From Erysipelotrichaceae bacterium (GTDB lineage: Bacteria; Bacillota_I; Bacilli_A; Erysipelotrichales; Erysipelotrichaceae), in assembly GCA_017432895.1 (NCBI GenBank), contig JAFRIG010000061.1, positions 1 to 47,075 of the forward strand: a DNA stretch of 47,075 nt. Direction: 5' to 3'. Below the pieces are notes generated by a model. It was not told where the DNA came from. It searched no databases and worked only from the letters and a program-made list of their open reading frames with translations. Shown here piece after piece: positions 17,051-25,835 of this stretch. Within the stretch, counting starts at the first letter, position 1. Each line of letters begins with the position of its first letter. Position numbers and translations under genes: made by a program.

Positions 17051-18061
17051 ATGGAATATCCGAAAGTAGAACTGCACTGCCACATGGACGGTGCCATCCC
17101 CTATCGCCTTTTCTGTAAATACTGCCGTGAAGACGGACTTCTTAAAGAAGACACGAGTGATGAACAGTGGATCGAAAAACACGTCATGAAAGACACGATG
17201 ACGCTCACCGAATGCATGGGCGAATTCGCCTTACTGACCGGGATCCTTCAAAGCAGTGAAAGACTGGAAGAGCTCAGCTATGAGCTGATCAAAGACATGT
17301 GCGATGCCGGCACCAAGCTGGCTGAACTGCGCTTCTCGCCCCAGTCTCATGTCAACGAAAAACTCACGATGGACGAAGCCGTAGAGGCCGTCTTAAGAGG
17401 AAGAAAGAGGGCTCTTGCGGAAAGACCCGAGATGGTCTGCGGGATCCTGTTATGCATGATGAATCTGGGTCTCAACCTGGGTACCATGGAAAACAACAAG
17501 TATACCGTCGAACTGGCAGCCCGATACAAGGATGAAGGGGTCGTGGGTATCGATCTGGCAGGTGACGAATGTGCTACGCCCATACAGAGCTACGCTCCCT
17601 TATTCGAATATGCCCGTTCTTTAGGTGTCAACTATACGATCCACGCCGGGGAATCGGGACCCGCGGAAAACGTCGCCTTTGCGATCCATCAGGGTGGCAA
17701 AAGGATAGGACATGGTATCCACAGCATCGAAGATGAAAAAGTCGTCGATGAGCTGGTCAATGAAGGAGTGCTCATTGAAGTATCGGTCACTTCCAACTAC
17801 TTCTCCCGATGCGTCGATTCCATCGCCTCCCACCCCATTCGTAAACTCTGGGACAAGGGCGTCATGATCAATATCAACACCGACGATCCAGGCCTGATGG
17901 GCATAAACCTCAAACACGAATACGACATCATCGCCAAAAACTTCGGCTTCAGCGAAAGAGAATTCATCTTATCCAACCTCTATTCCGCCCGCGGATCCTT
18001 CTGCAAGGGCAAGGAAAGAATCATCGAAAAGCTCACCAAAGCTCTAAAGGAATGCGCATAA
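17051..18061 (+). CDS. add: Adenosine deaminase
   Basis: 336 residues, the normal bacterial length. Zinc and catalytic motifs are complete: ELHCHMDG (His9 and His11), GIDLAGDE, HAGESGP (His and the catalytic Glu), GHGIHS (His), and NTDDPG (zinc-binding and catalytic Asp pair). The enzyme converts adenosine or deoxyadenosine to inosine and ammonia in the cytoplasm for purine salvage. ATG at 17051 follows AAAGGAG. The LCP-like gene starts on the last base of its stop codon, so the two are co-translated. Confidence 0.93.
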   Translation: MEYPKVELHCHMDGAIPYRLFCKYCREDGLLKEDTSDEQWIEKHVMKDTMTLTECMGEFALLTGILQSSERLEELSYELIKDMCDAGTKLAELRFSPQSHVNEKLTMDEAVEAVLRGRKRALAERPEMVCGILLCMMNLGLNLGTMENNKYTVELAARYKDEGVVGIDLAGDECATPIQSYAPLFEYARSLGVNYTIHAGESGPAENVAFAIHQGGKRIGHGIHSIEDEKVVDELVNEGVLIEVSVTSNYFSRCVDSIASHPIRKLWDKGVMININTDDPGLMGINLKHEYDIIAKNFGFSEREFILSNLYSARGSFCKGKERIIEKLTKALKECA

Positions 18062-18531
18062 TGGAAGAAAGATTCAACATCCACGTCATCATCGACGATG
18101 AAGGAAACAAGACCCATCTGCTGGCAACCGTAGATACAAAAGCCAACGAAGTGCTTATCTCTCAGGGCAAACCCTTAGACGACTCCGATGCGGCGATCGA
18201 AAAGCTCTTCAATGAAAAAGTAAACTACCACCTCAATATCTCTTCCTCCTTTGTCGTCCGCCTGGTCGATGAACTGCAAGGAATCGAGGTCAAGGGTGAA
18301 AAGATCGATGGCAAGAAAGCTCTGCAGCTGGTCAGAGATGATAAGCTCGATGAAGTCGTCGATGCGCTGTCCAAAACATTGGAAAAACGCAATCTGCTTA
18401 AAACGATACCATCTCTACTGACATCACTTAACGACACCTATCAGATGGATATCGCCTTCATGGATATCTTCAAGACACTGTTAAGTGAAATAAACGAGAT
18501 CAACGACTGGAAAGTCAAATTAGTCAGATAG
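18061..18531 (+). CDS. Small LCP-like (LytR-CpsA-Psr fold) protein without membrane anchor
   Basis: 156 residues. The middle (VNYHLNISSSFVVRLVDELQGIEV ... IDGKKALQLVRD, given here in parts) follows the pattern of LytR-CpsA-Psr domains: a 'vdyyv.v' strand, 'VD.LGGI.V', then 'G..AL.yvR'. Typical LCP proteins have an N-terminal membrane helix and about 300 residues and transfer wall polymers to peptidoglycan. This one is half that size and has neither anchor nor signal peptide, and its phosphate-binding arginines are largely missing. A different, cytoplasmic role is likely, or it is a decayed fragment kept in frame. Start at 18061 (TAATG overlap with add): AAAGG sits 10 nt upstream, while the ATG at 18052 is only 1 nt from it. 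Confidence 0.6.
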   Translation: MEERFNIHVIIDDEGNKTHLLATVDTKANEVLISQGKPLDDSDAAIEKLFNEKVNYHLNISSSFVVRLVDELQGIEVKGEKIDGKKALQLVRDDKLDEVVDALSKTLEKRNLLKTIPSLLTSLNDTYQMDIAFMDIFKTLLSEINEINDWKVKLVR

Positions 18532-18537
18532 TATGTC

Positions 18538-18561
18538 AAAGGGCTTCAAACGAAGCCCTTT
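18538..18561. terminator. Bidirectional terminator between the LCP-like gene and ruvX
   Basis: A 10-bp perfect stem (AAAGGGCTTC / GAAGCCCTTT) encloses AAAC. It lies between convergent genes, 1 nt from the ruvX stop. Confidence 0.85.
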
Positions 18562-18562
18562 A

Positions 18563-18979
18563 TCATTGTTTCTGTTTATCCAGATAGTATTGCAGGATCC
18601 TGACCGCCGCCTGCTGGTCGATGACCTTCTTTCTTTTTTTGCGGGAGACATTGGCATGGATCAGGAATTCTTCAGAATCCTTGGTGGTATTGCGTTCATC
18701 CTGTAAGACCACCTTGATACCCGATTCCTGTTCCAGGATCTCGGCAATTTCTCTTGACAGAGCGGCTCGAGGTCCCTCATCGTCGTTTTCCAGAAGCGGA
18801 TAGCCCATCACCACCAGATCCGGTTTTTCTTCTTCAAAAAGCTCCAGGATCCTGTCGATCGCTTCATCATAGTCATCGGGTCTAAAGCGTATCGTTTTGA
18901 CCGGTTGAGCCAGACGTCCGGTTTCCGAACGGGCCACCCCGCAGGTCACGCTGCCCAGATCTAAAGAGATATACTTCAT
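18563..18979 (-). CDS. ruvX: RuvX/YqgF, putative Holliday junction resolvase or pre-16S rRNA nuclease
   Basis: 138 residues, the family norm. RNase H-fold motifs are present: SLDLGSVTCGVA with the first Asp, VVMGYPL, then DERNTT and the closing DQQAAVRILQYYLD with the last Asp. YqgF proteins are cytoplasmic and in several bacteria take part in 16S rRNA 5'-end maturation; the resolvase name is historical. The start at 18979 has GAGGAT about 12 nt upstream, only a fair ribosome site. It follows the STAS-HAD gene by 16 nt and is probably on the same transcript. Confidence 0.9.
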   Translation of the reverse strand: MKYISLDLGSVTCGVARSETGRLAQPVKTIRFRPDDYDEAIDRILELFEEEKPDLVVMGYPLLENDDEGPRAALSREIAEILEQESGIKVVLQDERNTTKDSEEFLIHANVSRKKRKKVIDQQAAVRILQYYLDKQKQ

Positions 18980-18995
18980 AGCTATAACTTTATCC

Positions 18996-20084
18996 TCAGA
19001 TCAGCCCGAAATGTTCAAGGGCTTTTTCAATGCCGTCGTCATCGATGTCGGCTGTCACATAATCGGCACTTTCTTTCAGGTGCTCGACGCCATTGCCCAT
19101 GGCCACACCCGTTCCGGCAAATTTCAGCATCGATAAGTCATTCTCACCATCGCCAAAGGCCATGGTCTGTGAACGATAAACACCTTCTCTATCCAGGAAC
19201 TTCTGAATGCCCGCTGCCTTGCCACCGGTCTTGGCGATGATATCTAAACCGGTCTCATTCCAGCTGGTGATCATGCATTCATCCAGCATATTATCCAGTT
19301 TCTGACGGATCCCGTCATCGACGAAAGCCAGACACTGGTAGATCTTTTCGCCCTGATATTCACCGATATCAGGGATGGTACCATGGGTCTGTTCCTGCGT
19401 CCTGATGACCGTGTCATCCACGAAGTTGATATAGCGTTTGTTTTCCCCGATCAAAACAAATGGTATTTTGCCGGCCTGGAAGATGGAGACCAGGATCTCC
19501 ACTTCCCCGGGATCGATCTCGTTGCCATCAAACATCTTTTCATTCTTATCCAGACAGATGTTGCCATTGAGGGTCAGATAGCCATCGAAATTGAGGTCCA
19601 TGATCGGCAGCTTCTTCATTTCGACCAGATCTCTGCCGGTCGCCACGACGATCTTGATGCCGTTTTCCTGCAGCTTCTTTAAAGCCTTTTTGGTACTTTC
19701 CGGGACTTGACCGGTCTTGTGAGAAAGCAAGGTCCCATCGATATCGAAGAAGACGACCTTGATATCTTTTTGGCCGTCAACACTCTGTTTTTCGATATGG
19801 AAAAGATCCGTAAAACCGGTCATTTCAAAGACATCCATGACATCCTCGTTGACGTTGATCAGCGATAAGGCTCTTCTGTTGCCTAATTCCTTTTTGGCCG
19901 CCAGAAAAACTCTTAACCCGGAAGAAGAGATATATTCGATCTCCGAGAGGTCGATGATGATATTCTGACCGCCTTTGAGGTTTTCAAACAGTGTCGCTTT
20001 GAATTCTTCCGCCGTCAGTGTGTCGATACGTCCGTAGGGACGGATGAGACAGATGTCGGCTTCTTTTGTTACATCTATTTTCAT
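18996..20084 (-). CDS. STAS domain fused to a Cof-type HAD phosphatase
   Basis: 362 residues. Residues 1-100 are an anti-sigma-factor-antagonist STAS domain: RIDTLTAEEF, IIDLSEIEYISSSGLRVFLA with the putative phospho-acceptor Ser54, and the ending MTGFTDLFHIEK. From about 108 a HAD domain starts with the nucleophile motif FFDIDGTLL. It continues with VVATGRD (motif II), the Lys in GGKAAGIQKFL (motif III) and FGDGENDLSML (motif IV), all intact, with a C2-type cap. Cof-type HADs dephosphorylate sugar phosphates or flavin-related phosphates. The fusion suggests phosphatase activity or localisation controlled by STAS phosphorylation. It begins 4 nt after the response regulator gene stops, in a LytS-type two-component operon. 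The STAS part closely resembles those at 32399 and 34132. Confidence 0.9.
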   Translation of the reverse strand: MKIDVTKEADICLIRPYGRIDTLTAEEFKATLFENLKGGQNIIIDLSEIEYISSSGLRVFLAAKKELGNRRALSLINVNEDVMDVFEMTGFTDLFHIEKQSVDGQKDIKVVFFDIDGTLLSHKTGQVPESTKKALKKLQENGIKIVVATGRDLVEMKKLPIMDLNFDGYLTLNGNICLDKNEKMFDGNEIDPGEVEILVSIFQAGKIPFVLIGENKRYINFVDDTVIRTQEQTHGTIPDIGEYQGEKIYQCLAFVDDGIRQKLDNMLDECMITSWNETGLDIIAKTGGKAAGIQKFLDREGVYRSQTMAFGDGENDLSMLKFAGTGVAMGNGVEHLKESADYVTADIDDDGIEKALEHFGLI

Positions 20085-20088
20085 AGCG

Positions 20089-20880
20089 TTAATACTCCTT
20101 CAACAGATTGTTTCGCGTTTCATCCGCGAACTCGTACTGGGTCATATACTCGCCCTTGAACTGTCTTTGGGCCTGTTCACCTCCTTCGAGGTAATGATAG
20201 TAGTCGCAATCGATCACCTTCGTATTGACCGAAATGCCGTTCTTGCTTTTGAGGATGATGTCCTTGATCTCTTTAGCTTCAAAGTCCTTGATCATCTCCG
20301 CCGTCACCGTCCTTTGTAAGGACTTTAAGGATTCCGTTAAGGGTTTATCGCCCCAGAGATTGCCGATGATCATATCATTGGTACAGACCGCTCCTTTGCG
20401 GTCGATCAGATAGGCGAAGAGTTCCTTGGACTTGCTGCGATGGAAAAACAGCGGGGTACCGTTGATGAAGACTTCGAAATTGCCGAAGCACTGGACTTTG
20501 ACTTCAGGCTTGGAATTTCCGGCCTTATTGTATCGCAAATGGTCCAAAGCCTTGCGCACCTGTATCTCATCCACCGGCTTAAGCAGATAGCCGCTGGCAT
20601 ATAAGTCGAAAGCTTCACCCATATATTCCTGATAACCCGTGATGAAGACGATGTTGGTCTCGGGGTCGATCTCCTGCAGCTGCCTGGCCAGTTCGATTCC
20701 GTTCATCTTGGGCATTTCCACATCGGAAAAGATCACATCGGGACTCTGTTGTCTCACCGCTTCCAGTACTTCTTCGGGATCAGTCGTACCCAGATGTTCA
20801 CCTTCCGGGTCCAGTTTGTTCAAGATACGCAGAATGATGTTGACGATGGAACGGCGATCGTCGATCGTGATCGTACGCAT
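20089..20880 (-). CDS. Response regulator with REC and C-terminal winged-helix output
   Basis: 263 residues. The REC domain (about 1-118) has the acidic pocket IDDRRS, phospho-acceptor Asp in FSDVEMPKMNG, Thr in FITGYQ and Lys in LLKPVDE. After a linker, residues about 128-220 (VQCFGNFEVFINGTPL, then SKELFAYLIDRKGAV) match the N-terminal winged helix of SARP/BTAD-like regulators rather than the LytTR domain that LytS kinases usually partner. Start at 20880 overlaps the kinase stop by one base (TAATG), so the pair is coupled. Likely DNA targets include its own operon or the uptake genes just upstream. Confidence 0.88.
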   Translation of the reverse strand: MRTITIDDRRSIVNIILRILNKLDPEGEHLGTTDPEEVLEAVRQQSPDVIFSDVEMPKMNGIELARQLQEIDPETNIVFITGYQEYMGEAFDLYASGYLLKPVDEIQVRKALDHLRYNKAGNSKPEVKVQCFGNFEVFINGTPLFFHRSKSKELFAYLIDRKGAVCTNDMIIGNLWGDKPLTESLKSLQRTVTAEMIKDFEAKEIKDIILKSKNGISVNTKVIDCDYYHYLEGGEQAQRQFKGEYMTQYEFADETRNNLLKEY

Positions 20881-22178
20881 TATTCCCGGCCTCCTTCTTC
20901 CAAGGGAATATAAACGGTGACATTGGATTCGTTTTCCCCGATGTCCGTTACTATCCTTCCCTTACAATAATAACTTAAACGGCTCCTGATATTCTCCAAA
21001 GCCACACTGCGGTCCTTCTTCTGACCGCTGGTCTTGGAAGCCATACCTTCGGCATTGTTCCAGACGTTGATGATGATCTCCTTGTCTGTTTTGCGGCTGG
21101 AGATGATGATCTTTCCCTTCTGCTCGACGCAAGTCAAAGCCCCGTAGTTGATCGCATTTTCCACGATCGGCTGCAGAGTCAAAGTCGGTACCATGAAGTC
21201 CATGTATTCCAGCAGATATTCGACTTCAAAATCCCGGTCGGGATCGGTCTTTTCCAGTTTGATATATTCTTTAATGAAATCCAGTTCTCTTTCAAAAGGC
21301 ACCATCTCGTTAGTCGACATATCATCGATATTGTGACGCAGATAACCGGCGAAATAGCCGATACTCTTGACGGCCAGCTGGGGATCGGAATAGCACAGGT
21401 CCTGAATGGACATCAGGGAATTGAAGATGAAATGCGGGGAGATCTGTCCCAGCAGCAGGGTCGATTTGGCCTTGGCGTTTTCCAGTTGCGACTGGAAGTT
21501 TCTTTCGATCTGATCGGTCATGATCAGCACGAACATCGCAAAACCCGCCACGACCGTCGCCATGACGACGAAGTTGAGACCGTAGCTGAACATCTGGACG
21601 ATGATGGCAACCAGAGGCACGACCAGATAGACCCAGAAGGCGACGATCTGCTTATGGGATAATCGATTCCTTTCTTCCAGCAGGATGACGACATCGATCA
21701 TCAGGGTGATGATCGAAGTCAGATACGATAAGGGATACCAGTAGCTACGCACATAGAAGTTGCTTTCATTGATCGTATAATATAAGCCCGTAAACTGCGA
21801 TATCACCAGCATCAGGAAATGGAATAAAGCCAAAGCGTTGATCATCACCTTCAATAGATCTCTTCTTTCCTTATCATAGATGGAGATATCAAAGAGATAT
21901 GTTGAGGTGACATAAGCCAGTAAAGCCGAAAACATGAATTCGCCGAAATTGGCGATATATAAGCCGATCCTGATCTCCGGACCAGGCTTGCCTCTCATCA
22001 GCAGACCCCCGAAATTGGACAGCACAAAAAGCAGATCCATGATGAAGATCGTAATAAAGTATCTTTTCACCAGATTGTTGATCCGCGAAGCGATGATCGC
22101 AGCCGTAATGCCGATGATACTGATAGCGATCGCAAAGATGTCGACCGCAATATTGAACATATAAACCCCGTTTCTCAT
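20880..22178 (-). CDS. LytS/YpdA-type sensor histidine kinase with N-terminal membrane sensor
   Basis: 432 residues. Six or seven membrane segments occupy about 1-220 (for example VDIFAIAISIIGITAAIIA). The His_kinase module follows with LLGQISPHFIFNSLMSIQD carrying the phospho-accepting His, then an HATPase domain with QPIVENAINYGALT (N box) and VALENIRSRLSYY. This layout is typical of the LytS/YehU/YpdA group. The ligand is unknown, and no extracytoplasmic sensor domain is evident, so it may sense within the membrane. Starts at 22178 (AGGAT about 8 nt upstream) and 22160 (GGGG about 5 nt upstream) are both plausible. First gene of the kinase, regulator, STAS-HAD, ruvX run. Confidence 0.9.
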   Translation of the reverse strand: MRNGVYMFNIAVDIFAIAISIIGITAAIIASRINNLVKRYFITIFIMDLLFVLSNFGGLLMRGKPGPEIRIGLYIANFGEFMFSALLAYVTSTYLFDISIYDKERRDLLKVMINALALFHFLMLVISQFTGLYYTINESNFYVRSYWYPLSYLTSIITLMIDVVILLEERNRLSHKQIVAFWVYLVVPLVAIIVQMFSYGLNFVVMATVVAGFAMFVLIMTDQIERNFQSQLENAKAKSTLLLGQISPHFIFNSLMSIQDLCYSDPQLAVKSIGYFAGYLRHNIDDMSTNEMVPFERELDFIKEYIKLEKTDPDRDFEVEYLLEYMDFMVPTLTLQPIVENAINYGALTCVEQKGKIIISSRKTDKEIIINVWNNAEGMASKTSGQKKDRSVALENIRSRLSYYCKGRIVTDIGENESNVTVYIPLEEGGRE

Positions 22179-22232
22179 CCGGATATCCTGTTACTTATAT
22201 TTTAGCCGATTTACGGATCATAGAAATAAATA

Positions 22233-22248
22233 ATACGCCTTGGCGTAT
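22233..22248. promoter_or_regulatory. 16-bp inverted repeat between the DUF624 gene and the kinase operon
   Basis: ATACGCC, TT, GGCGTAT is a perfect 7-bp dyad 55 nt upstream of the kinase start. On the minus strand it is followed by TATTTATTTC, so it could be a weak terminator for the transporter operon. Its symmetric DNA form also suits an operator for the kinase operon. The dyad is seen; the role is undecided. Confidence 0.4.
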
Positions 22249-22272
22249 GCTTATAATTTGTGTCAGATAAGC

Positions 22273-22896
22273 TTAACTGGTCTTTTGTCTTTCCCGGAAT
22301 TTATACTTCCGGAAAAGTTCCGGCAAAACCTGCCAGTCAAGGTAGGCGATGATGCCCGGCATCACTAGCAATAGACCCCTGAACAGAAAGATCGATACCG
22401 CGATCACAGTCAAAGTGAATAAAGCCATCATCAGACTTTGCCAGAAACAGGTGAAGGCCATCTCCAGGGCCAGCTTCATGAGTTTGAAGACTCTTGATTC
22501 TTTTCTTTCACCGATCAGCACAAAGACCAGCTGGAATTCAAAAAGCAAAAATACTATCAGCACGAAGATCGCCGCCGAAGCCAGAATGTCAAGACTTGTT
22601 TCACCGACTCTGTAGTAAGCAATGTCCCAGATCAGGATCGCAAAGGCGAGAAGATGGATGAGCCAGACCTTGGTCGACAAGACGAAGTGTTCCTTGAAAG
22701 ATTCAAAGAAGATCCTTAAGACCTTATCTTCATCTTCATAGAGATAGGCCTTGGTTGAAACATTCAAAGCCGTAAAGGCTGCCCCGGCTGTCACGACAGG
22801 CAAAGAAAATAAAGTCGCAAAAAAACCGAGCAGGACGATATTGGTCAATCGTCCTGCCAGTTTTTCCATAAAGTCTTTCTGTTTCCTGTCAGACAT
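22273..22896 (-). CDS. DUF624 (YesL-like) membrane protein
   Basis: 207 residues with about five membrane segments and the DUF624 pattern: an N-terminal LTNIVLLGFFATLFSLPVVTAGAAFTAL in which a helix breaks at LPVVTAG, and a tail ending ELFRKYKF. YesL-like proteins occur beside carbohydrate or two-component uptake clusters in Firmicutes and have no assigned activity. Here it is the last gene of an ABC uptake operon, 5 nt after the ATPase gene and directly before a LytS-type kinase. That supports a role in transport or in sensing its substrate. No strong ribosome site; coupling to the ATPase gene is likely. Confidence 0.85.
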   Translation of the reverse strand: MSDRKQKDFMEKLAGRLTNIVLLGFFATLFSLPVVTAGAAFTALNVSTKAYLYEDEDKVLRIFFESFKEHFVLSTKVWLIHLLAFAILIWDIAYYRVGETSLDILASAAIFVLIVFLLFEFQLVFVLIGERKESRVFKLMKLALEMAFTCFWQSLMMALFTLTVIAVSIFLFRGLLLVMPGIIAYLDWQVLPELFRKYKFRERQKTS

Positions 22897-22901
22897 AAAA
22901 G

Positions 22902-24017
22902 CTACTTGATCACCTTAAGGGAACCAAGTGAGAGCTTATTTTGGGAAGCTCCATCAAACAGGACATAGCGGTTGCCGCTGAAGTTGAAACGGACTTTCGA
23001 ATCCATCGCAAAGTCGACGCTGCCAAAAGCCACCGCCGCCAGCGTGATGTCATCGACCGCCAGCGAAAGGGTCGTCTCCATGCCCGATGGCAGAGAAGAA
23101 ATGACCGTCGCCTCCAGACCGTCTTCCGTGATGTTGACGAACTCCGGCCTGATACCCAAAACGTATTCGCTTTCTTGAGGAACATCGATCTTGTCGTTAG
23201 GCGTGAATTCGCATTCAAAGCTCCTGGTGGAAAGTACGATCCTGTCGCCTTGTTTCTTGCCATGGCAATTGACGAAGTTCATACTCGGATTGCCCATGAA
23301 GTCGGCACAGAAGACGTTTTCCGGCTCACCATAAAGCTGAAGCGGCGGACAGTACTGCTGCAGAAGACCGTTTTTGATAAGAGCGACCTTGGTGGAAAGA
23401 GTCATGGCTTCCGACTGGTCGTGGGTGACGTAGACGAAAGTCGAACCCGTGGTCAGGTGCAGTCTCTTTAATTCAGCCCGCATGTCGTTTCTTAACTTGG
23501 CATCCAGGTTGGACAAAGGTTCATCCATCAGAAGGACTTTGGGATTAGGGGCCAGAGTCCTGGCGATGGCGACACGCTGCTGCTGACCACCGGAGAGTTC
23601 CGCCGGATAGCGGTCCTTGTATTCTTCGATACGCATCGTCTGGCATATCTCATCGACTCTTTCTTCGATCCTTTCCTTAGGCCATTTCATATTCTCCAGA
23701 CCAAAGGAGATATTTTTTCTGACCGTCATGTGCGGCCACAAAGCATAGTTCTGGAACAGGAAACCGATGTCACGCTTGTCAGGTGAGACGTTGATGCCCT
23801 TTTCGTCCGAGAAGACGCAGGTATCATCGAAGTAGATTTCGCCTTCACTCGGAGTTTCCAGTCCGGCGATCATACGCAAAGTCGTCGTCTTACCGCAGCC
23901 CGAAGGACCAAGCAAGGAGACGAATTCGCCGTCTTTGATCTCCATATTCAGATTATCTACCGCAAGCGAACCCTTGGAGAAACGCTTGCTTACATTTACC
24001 AGTTTGATTGTCGGCAT
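22902..24017 (-). CDS. ABC uptake ATPase of PotA/FbpC type
   Basis: 371 residues. Walker A GPSGCGKTTTLR, Q-loop LFQNYALWPH, signature LSGGQQQRV, Walker B VLLMDEPLSNLD and H-loop VTHDQSEA form a complete nucleotide-binding domain (about 1-235). A TOBE-type regulatory domain follows to the C-terminus (YVLGIRPEFVNI). FbpC, PotA and AfuC have this architecture and energise import of ferric iron, polyamines or sugar phosphates. The start has GGAGG 7 nt upstream and the gene lies 3 nt after the permease. Confidence 0.92.
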   Translation of the reverse strand: MPTIKLVNVSKRFSKGSLAVDNLNMEIKDGEFVSLLGPSGCGKTTTLRMIAGLETPSEGEIYFDDTCVFSDEKGINVSPDKRDIGFLFQNYALWPHMTVRKNISFGLENMKWPKERIEERVDEICQTMRIEEYKDRYPAELSGGQQQRVAIARTLAPNPKVLLMDEPLSNLDAKLRNDMRAELKRLHLTTGSTFVYVTHDQSEAMTLSTKVALIKNGLLQQYCPPLQLYGEPENVFCADFMGNPSMNFVNCHGKKQGDRIVLSTRSFECEFTPNDKIDVPQESEYVLGIRPEFVNITEDGLEATVISSLPSGMETTLSLAVDDITLAAVAFGSVDFAMDSKVRFNFSGNRYVLFDGASQNKLSLGSLKVIK

Positions 24018-24020
24018 ATT

Positions 24021-25814
24021 TTATCCTCCTACACCTTTTTCGATCGAAGCGCCCGTCAGCCTTTCGACCCCGAAGTTAATGACCAGAACGACGATGATGA
24101 TAAGCAGGTTGACCGCATTGGAGAACTGGGTATAACCCTTCTCGTCGTAGAACAGCAGCAGTGTCGTCAAGACACGGTTGTTGGCCGTGACCAGAATGAC
24201 GAACAGCGACAGTTCACGCATGGCCGAAATAAACGGCAAGAGATAACCCGAAACGATCGTCGTCTTTTCGATCGGAACGATGATCCTGGTCATGCGTTTG
24301 ACCCACGGAACGCCCATGATGATACCGGCTTCCTCGATCTCGGGAGACAGCTGCAGCATCGAGTTGACGCCGCTGCGGGAAGCCATCGGCAGATACTTGA
24401 TCGTACCGATCAAAGCCAGGATGGCAAAGGATCCGTACAAGGATGGAATGATGCCGTGCTTGGTCGCAAACATGGACAGATAGATGGCTGAGAAAGCCAT
24501 GGACGGGATCAGGTACGGGATGAAAGTGAGGTTTTCCACGACCTGGGAAAGTAATGATCCTCTTCTTCTGACGATGCAATAGCCGGCCAGGAAACCTAAG
24601 GTACCGGCACCGATCGAACAGGTAAAGGACAGCTTGATCGAATTCCACAAGGTCCGATAGACTTCCGAGTTACGTAAGATGCCCGGCTCGGATTGCCAGG
24701 TATCGTGGCCTTGCGCCTGACCGATCCAGAAGCTCAAAGTCAGATTGTTGAAATCGTAGACACCCGTATAGCTAAGTAGCGATTCCAAAGCAAAGGTGAC
24801 CAGCGGAATGACTGACATCGTCATGACGACAAAGAAGGCCAAAATGGAGATCGGTGTACGCCACATGCCCAGATGGAAGATCGATATGTTGGCACTCTTG
24901 CCGGTGACGGTCGCATAGGATTTGCGGTTGCCGATCATCTTCTGGTTGATGAACATGATGACGATACTGATCAGGATCATGATCATGGCCAGGATGTAGC
25001 CGACACCCGGATTGGTGCCGTTGATCGAGGCATACAGTTCGGTCGTCAATACGAAGTATCGCACCGGCAGACCCAGAAACTGCGGCGTGGCAAAGGAAGC
25101 CATCGCACCGGAGAAGACCAGGATGATAGTACTCAAAACTGCAGGCATGACGATCGGGATCGTGATCCGGGCAAACATCCGCAGACGATTGGTCTTGAGG
25201 ATGATGGCCGCCTCTTCCAGGTTGGCATCCATGTTATGCAGGATACCGCCGATCAGGATGTAGGCGAATGGCGCATAGTGCATGCCGGTCACGACGATGA
25301 TCGGGAACTCTCCATAGGCAAACCAGGTCGGGACCTGGATGCCGGTCAGAGAATAGAAGATGCCGTTAGAACCGGTGATCTCGATATTCTTGAAGAAGTT
25401 TTTCCACGCCAGAGCTAAAGTCCAGCTGGGCATGATGTACGGGAAGATGAACAGCTTGGTAAGTAAGCTCTTCCAGCGCATGTCGCTGCGGGATACCAGC
25501 CAGGCGAAGGAACCGCCGATCGCGATCGATACCACACAGCTCCAGGCCGAAGTCTTGATGGAGTTTTTCAAAGGATCCCACAGCAGGGACTTGGAGAACT
25601 CCGATCTGAATAGCCTGTTCCAGTGGTAGGTCGTAAAGCTTCCCACGGCCTGATGGACTCTGGCCTTTTCCGACGAGTGAACGATGAAGGTATCTCTGAT
25701 GATAGATACTAACGGAATGACGACCAGAAAGCCCAGGACGATCACAAAGAGTACTAAAAGAACATTGTATGGTTTACTGAGAAATGTCTTTATTCTATTC
25801 CAACGTTTTTTCAC
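24021..25814 (-). CDS. ABC uptake permease with two fused membrane domains (FbpB/AfuB type)
   Basis: 597 residues with about twelve membrane segments. It carries two copies of the BPD permease module, each with an EAA-type coupling loop: NLEEAAIILKTNRLRMFARITIP and EIEEAGIIMGVPWVKRMTRIIVP (quoted separately, each partly). Having both modules in one chain is typical of FbpB and AfuB. The N-terminus KKRWNRIKTF is positively charged. Translation begins at a GTG (25812-25814) after GAGGGGG. A hairpin separates it from the binding-protein gene, so it is probably expressed at a lower level. Confidence 0.92.
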   Translation of the reverse strand: MKKRWNRIKTFLSKPYNVLLVLFVIVLGFLVVIPLVSIIRDTFIVHSSEKARVHQAVGSFTTYHWNRLFRSEFSKSLLWDPLKNSIKTSAWSCVVSIAIGGSFAWLVSRSDMRWKSLLTKLFIFPYIMPSWTLALAWKNFFKNIEITGSNGIFYSLTGIQVPTWFAYGEFPIIVVTGMHYAPFAYILIGGILHNMDANLEEAAIILKTNRLRMFARITIPIVMPAVLSTIILVFSGAMASFATPQFLGLPVRYFVLTTELYASINGTNPGVGYILAMIMILISIVIMFINQKMIGNRKSYATVTGKSANISIFHLGMWRTPISILAFFVVMTMSVIPLVTFALESLLSYTGVYDFNNLTLSFWIGQAQGHDTWQSEPGILRNSEVYRTLWNSIKLSFTCSIGAGTLGFLAGYCIVRRRGSLLSQVVENLTFIPYLIPSMAFSAIYLSMFATKHGIIPSLYGSFAILALIGTIKYLPMASRSGVNSMLQLSPEIEEAGIIMGVPWVKRMTRIIVPIEKTTIVSGYLLPFISAMRELSLFVILVTANNRVLTTLLLFYDEKGYTQFSNAVNLLIIIVVLVINFGVERLTGASIEKGVGG

Positions 25815-25835
25815 GTTCTTTTTCCCCCTCTAACA

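Noticed and set aside
22251-22257. TATAAT on the plus strand near 22251 as a promoter
   Set aside because: No plus-strand gene follows; it lies between two minus-strand operons and has no matching -35 box.
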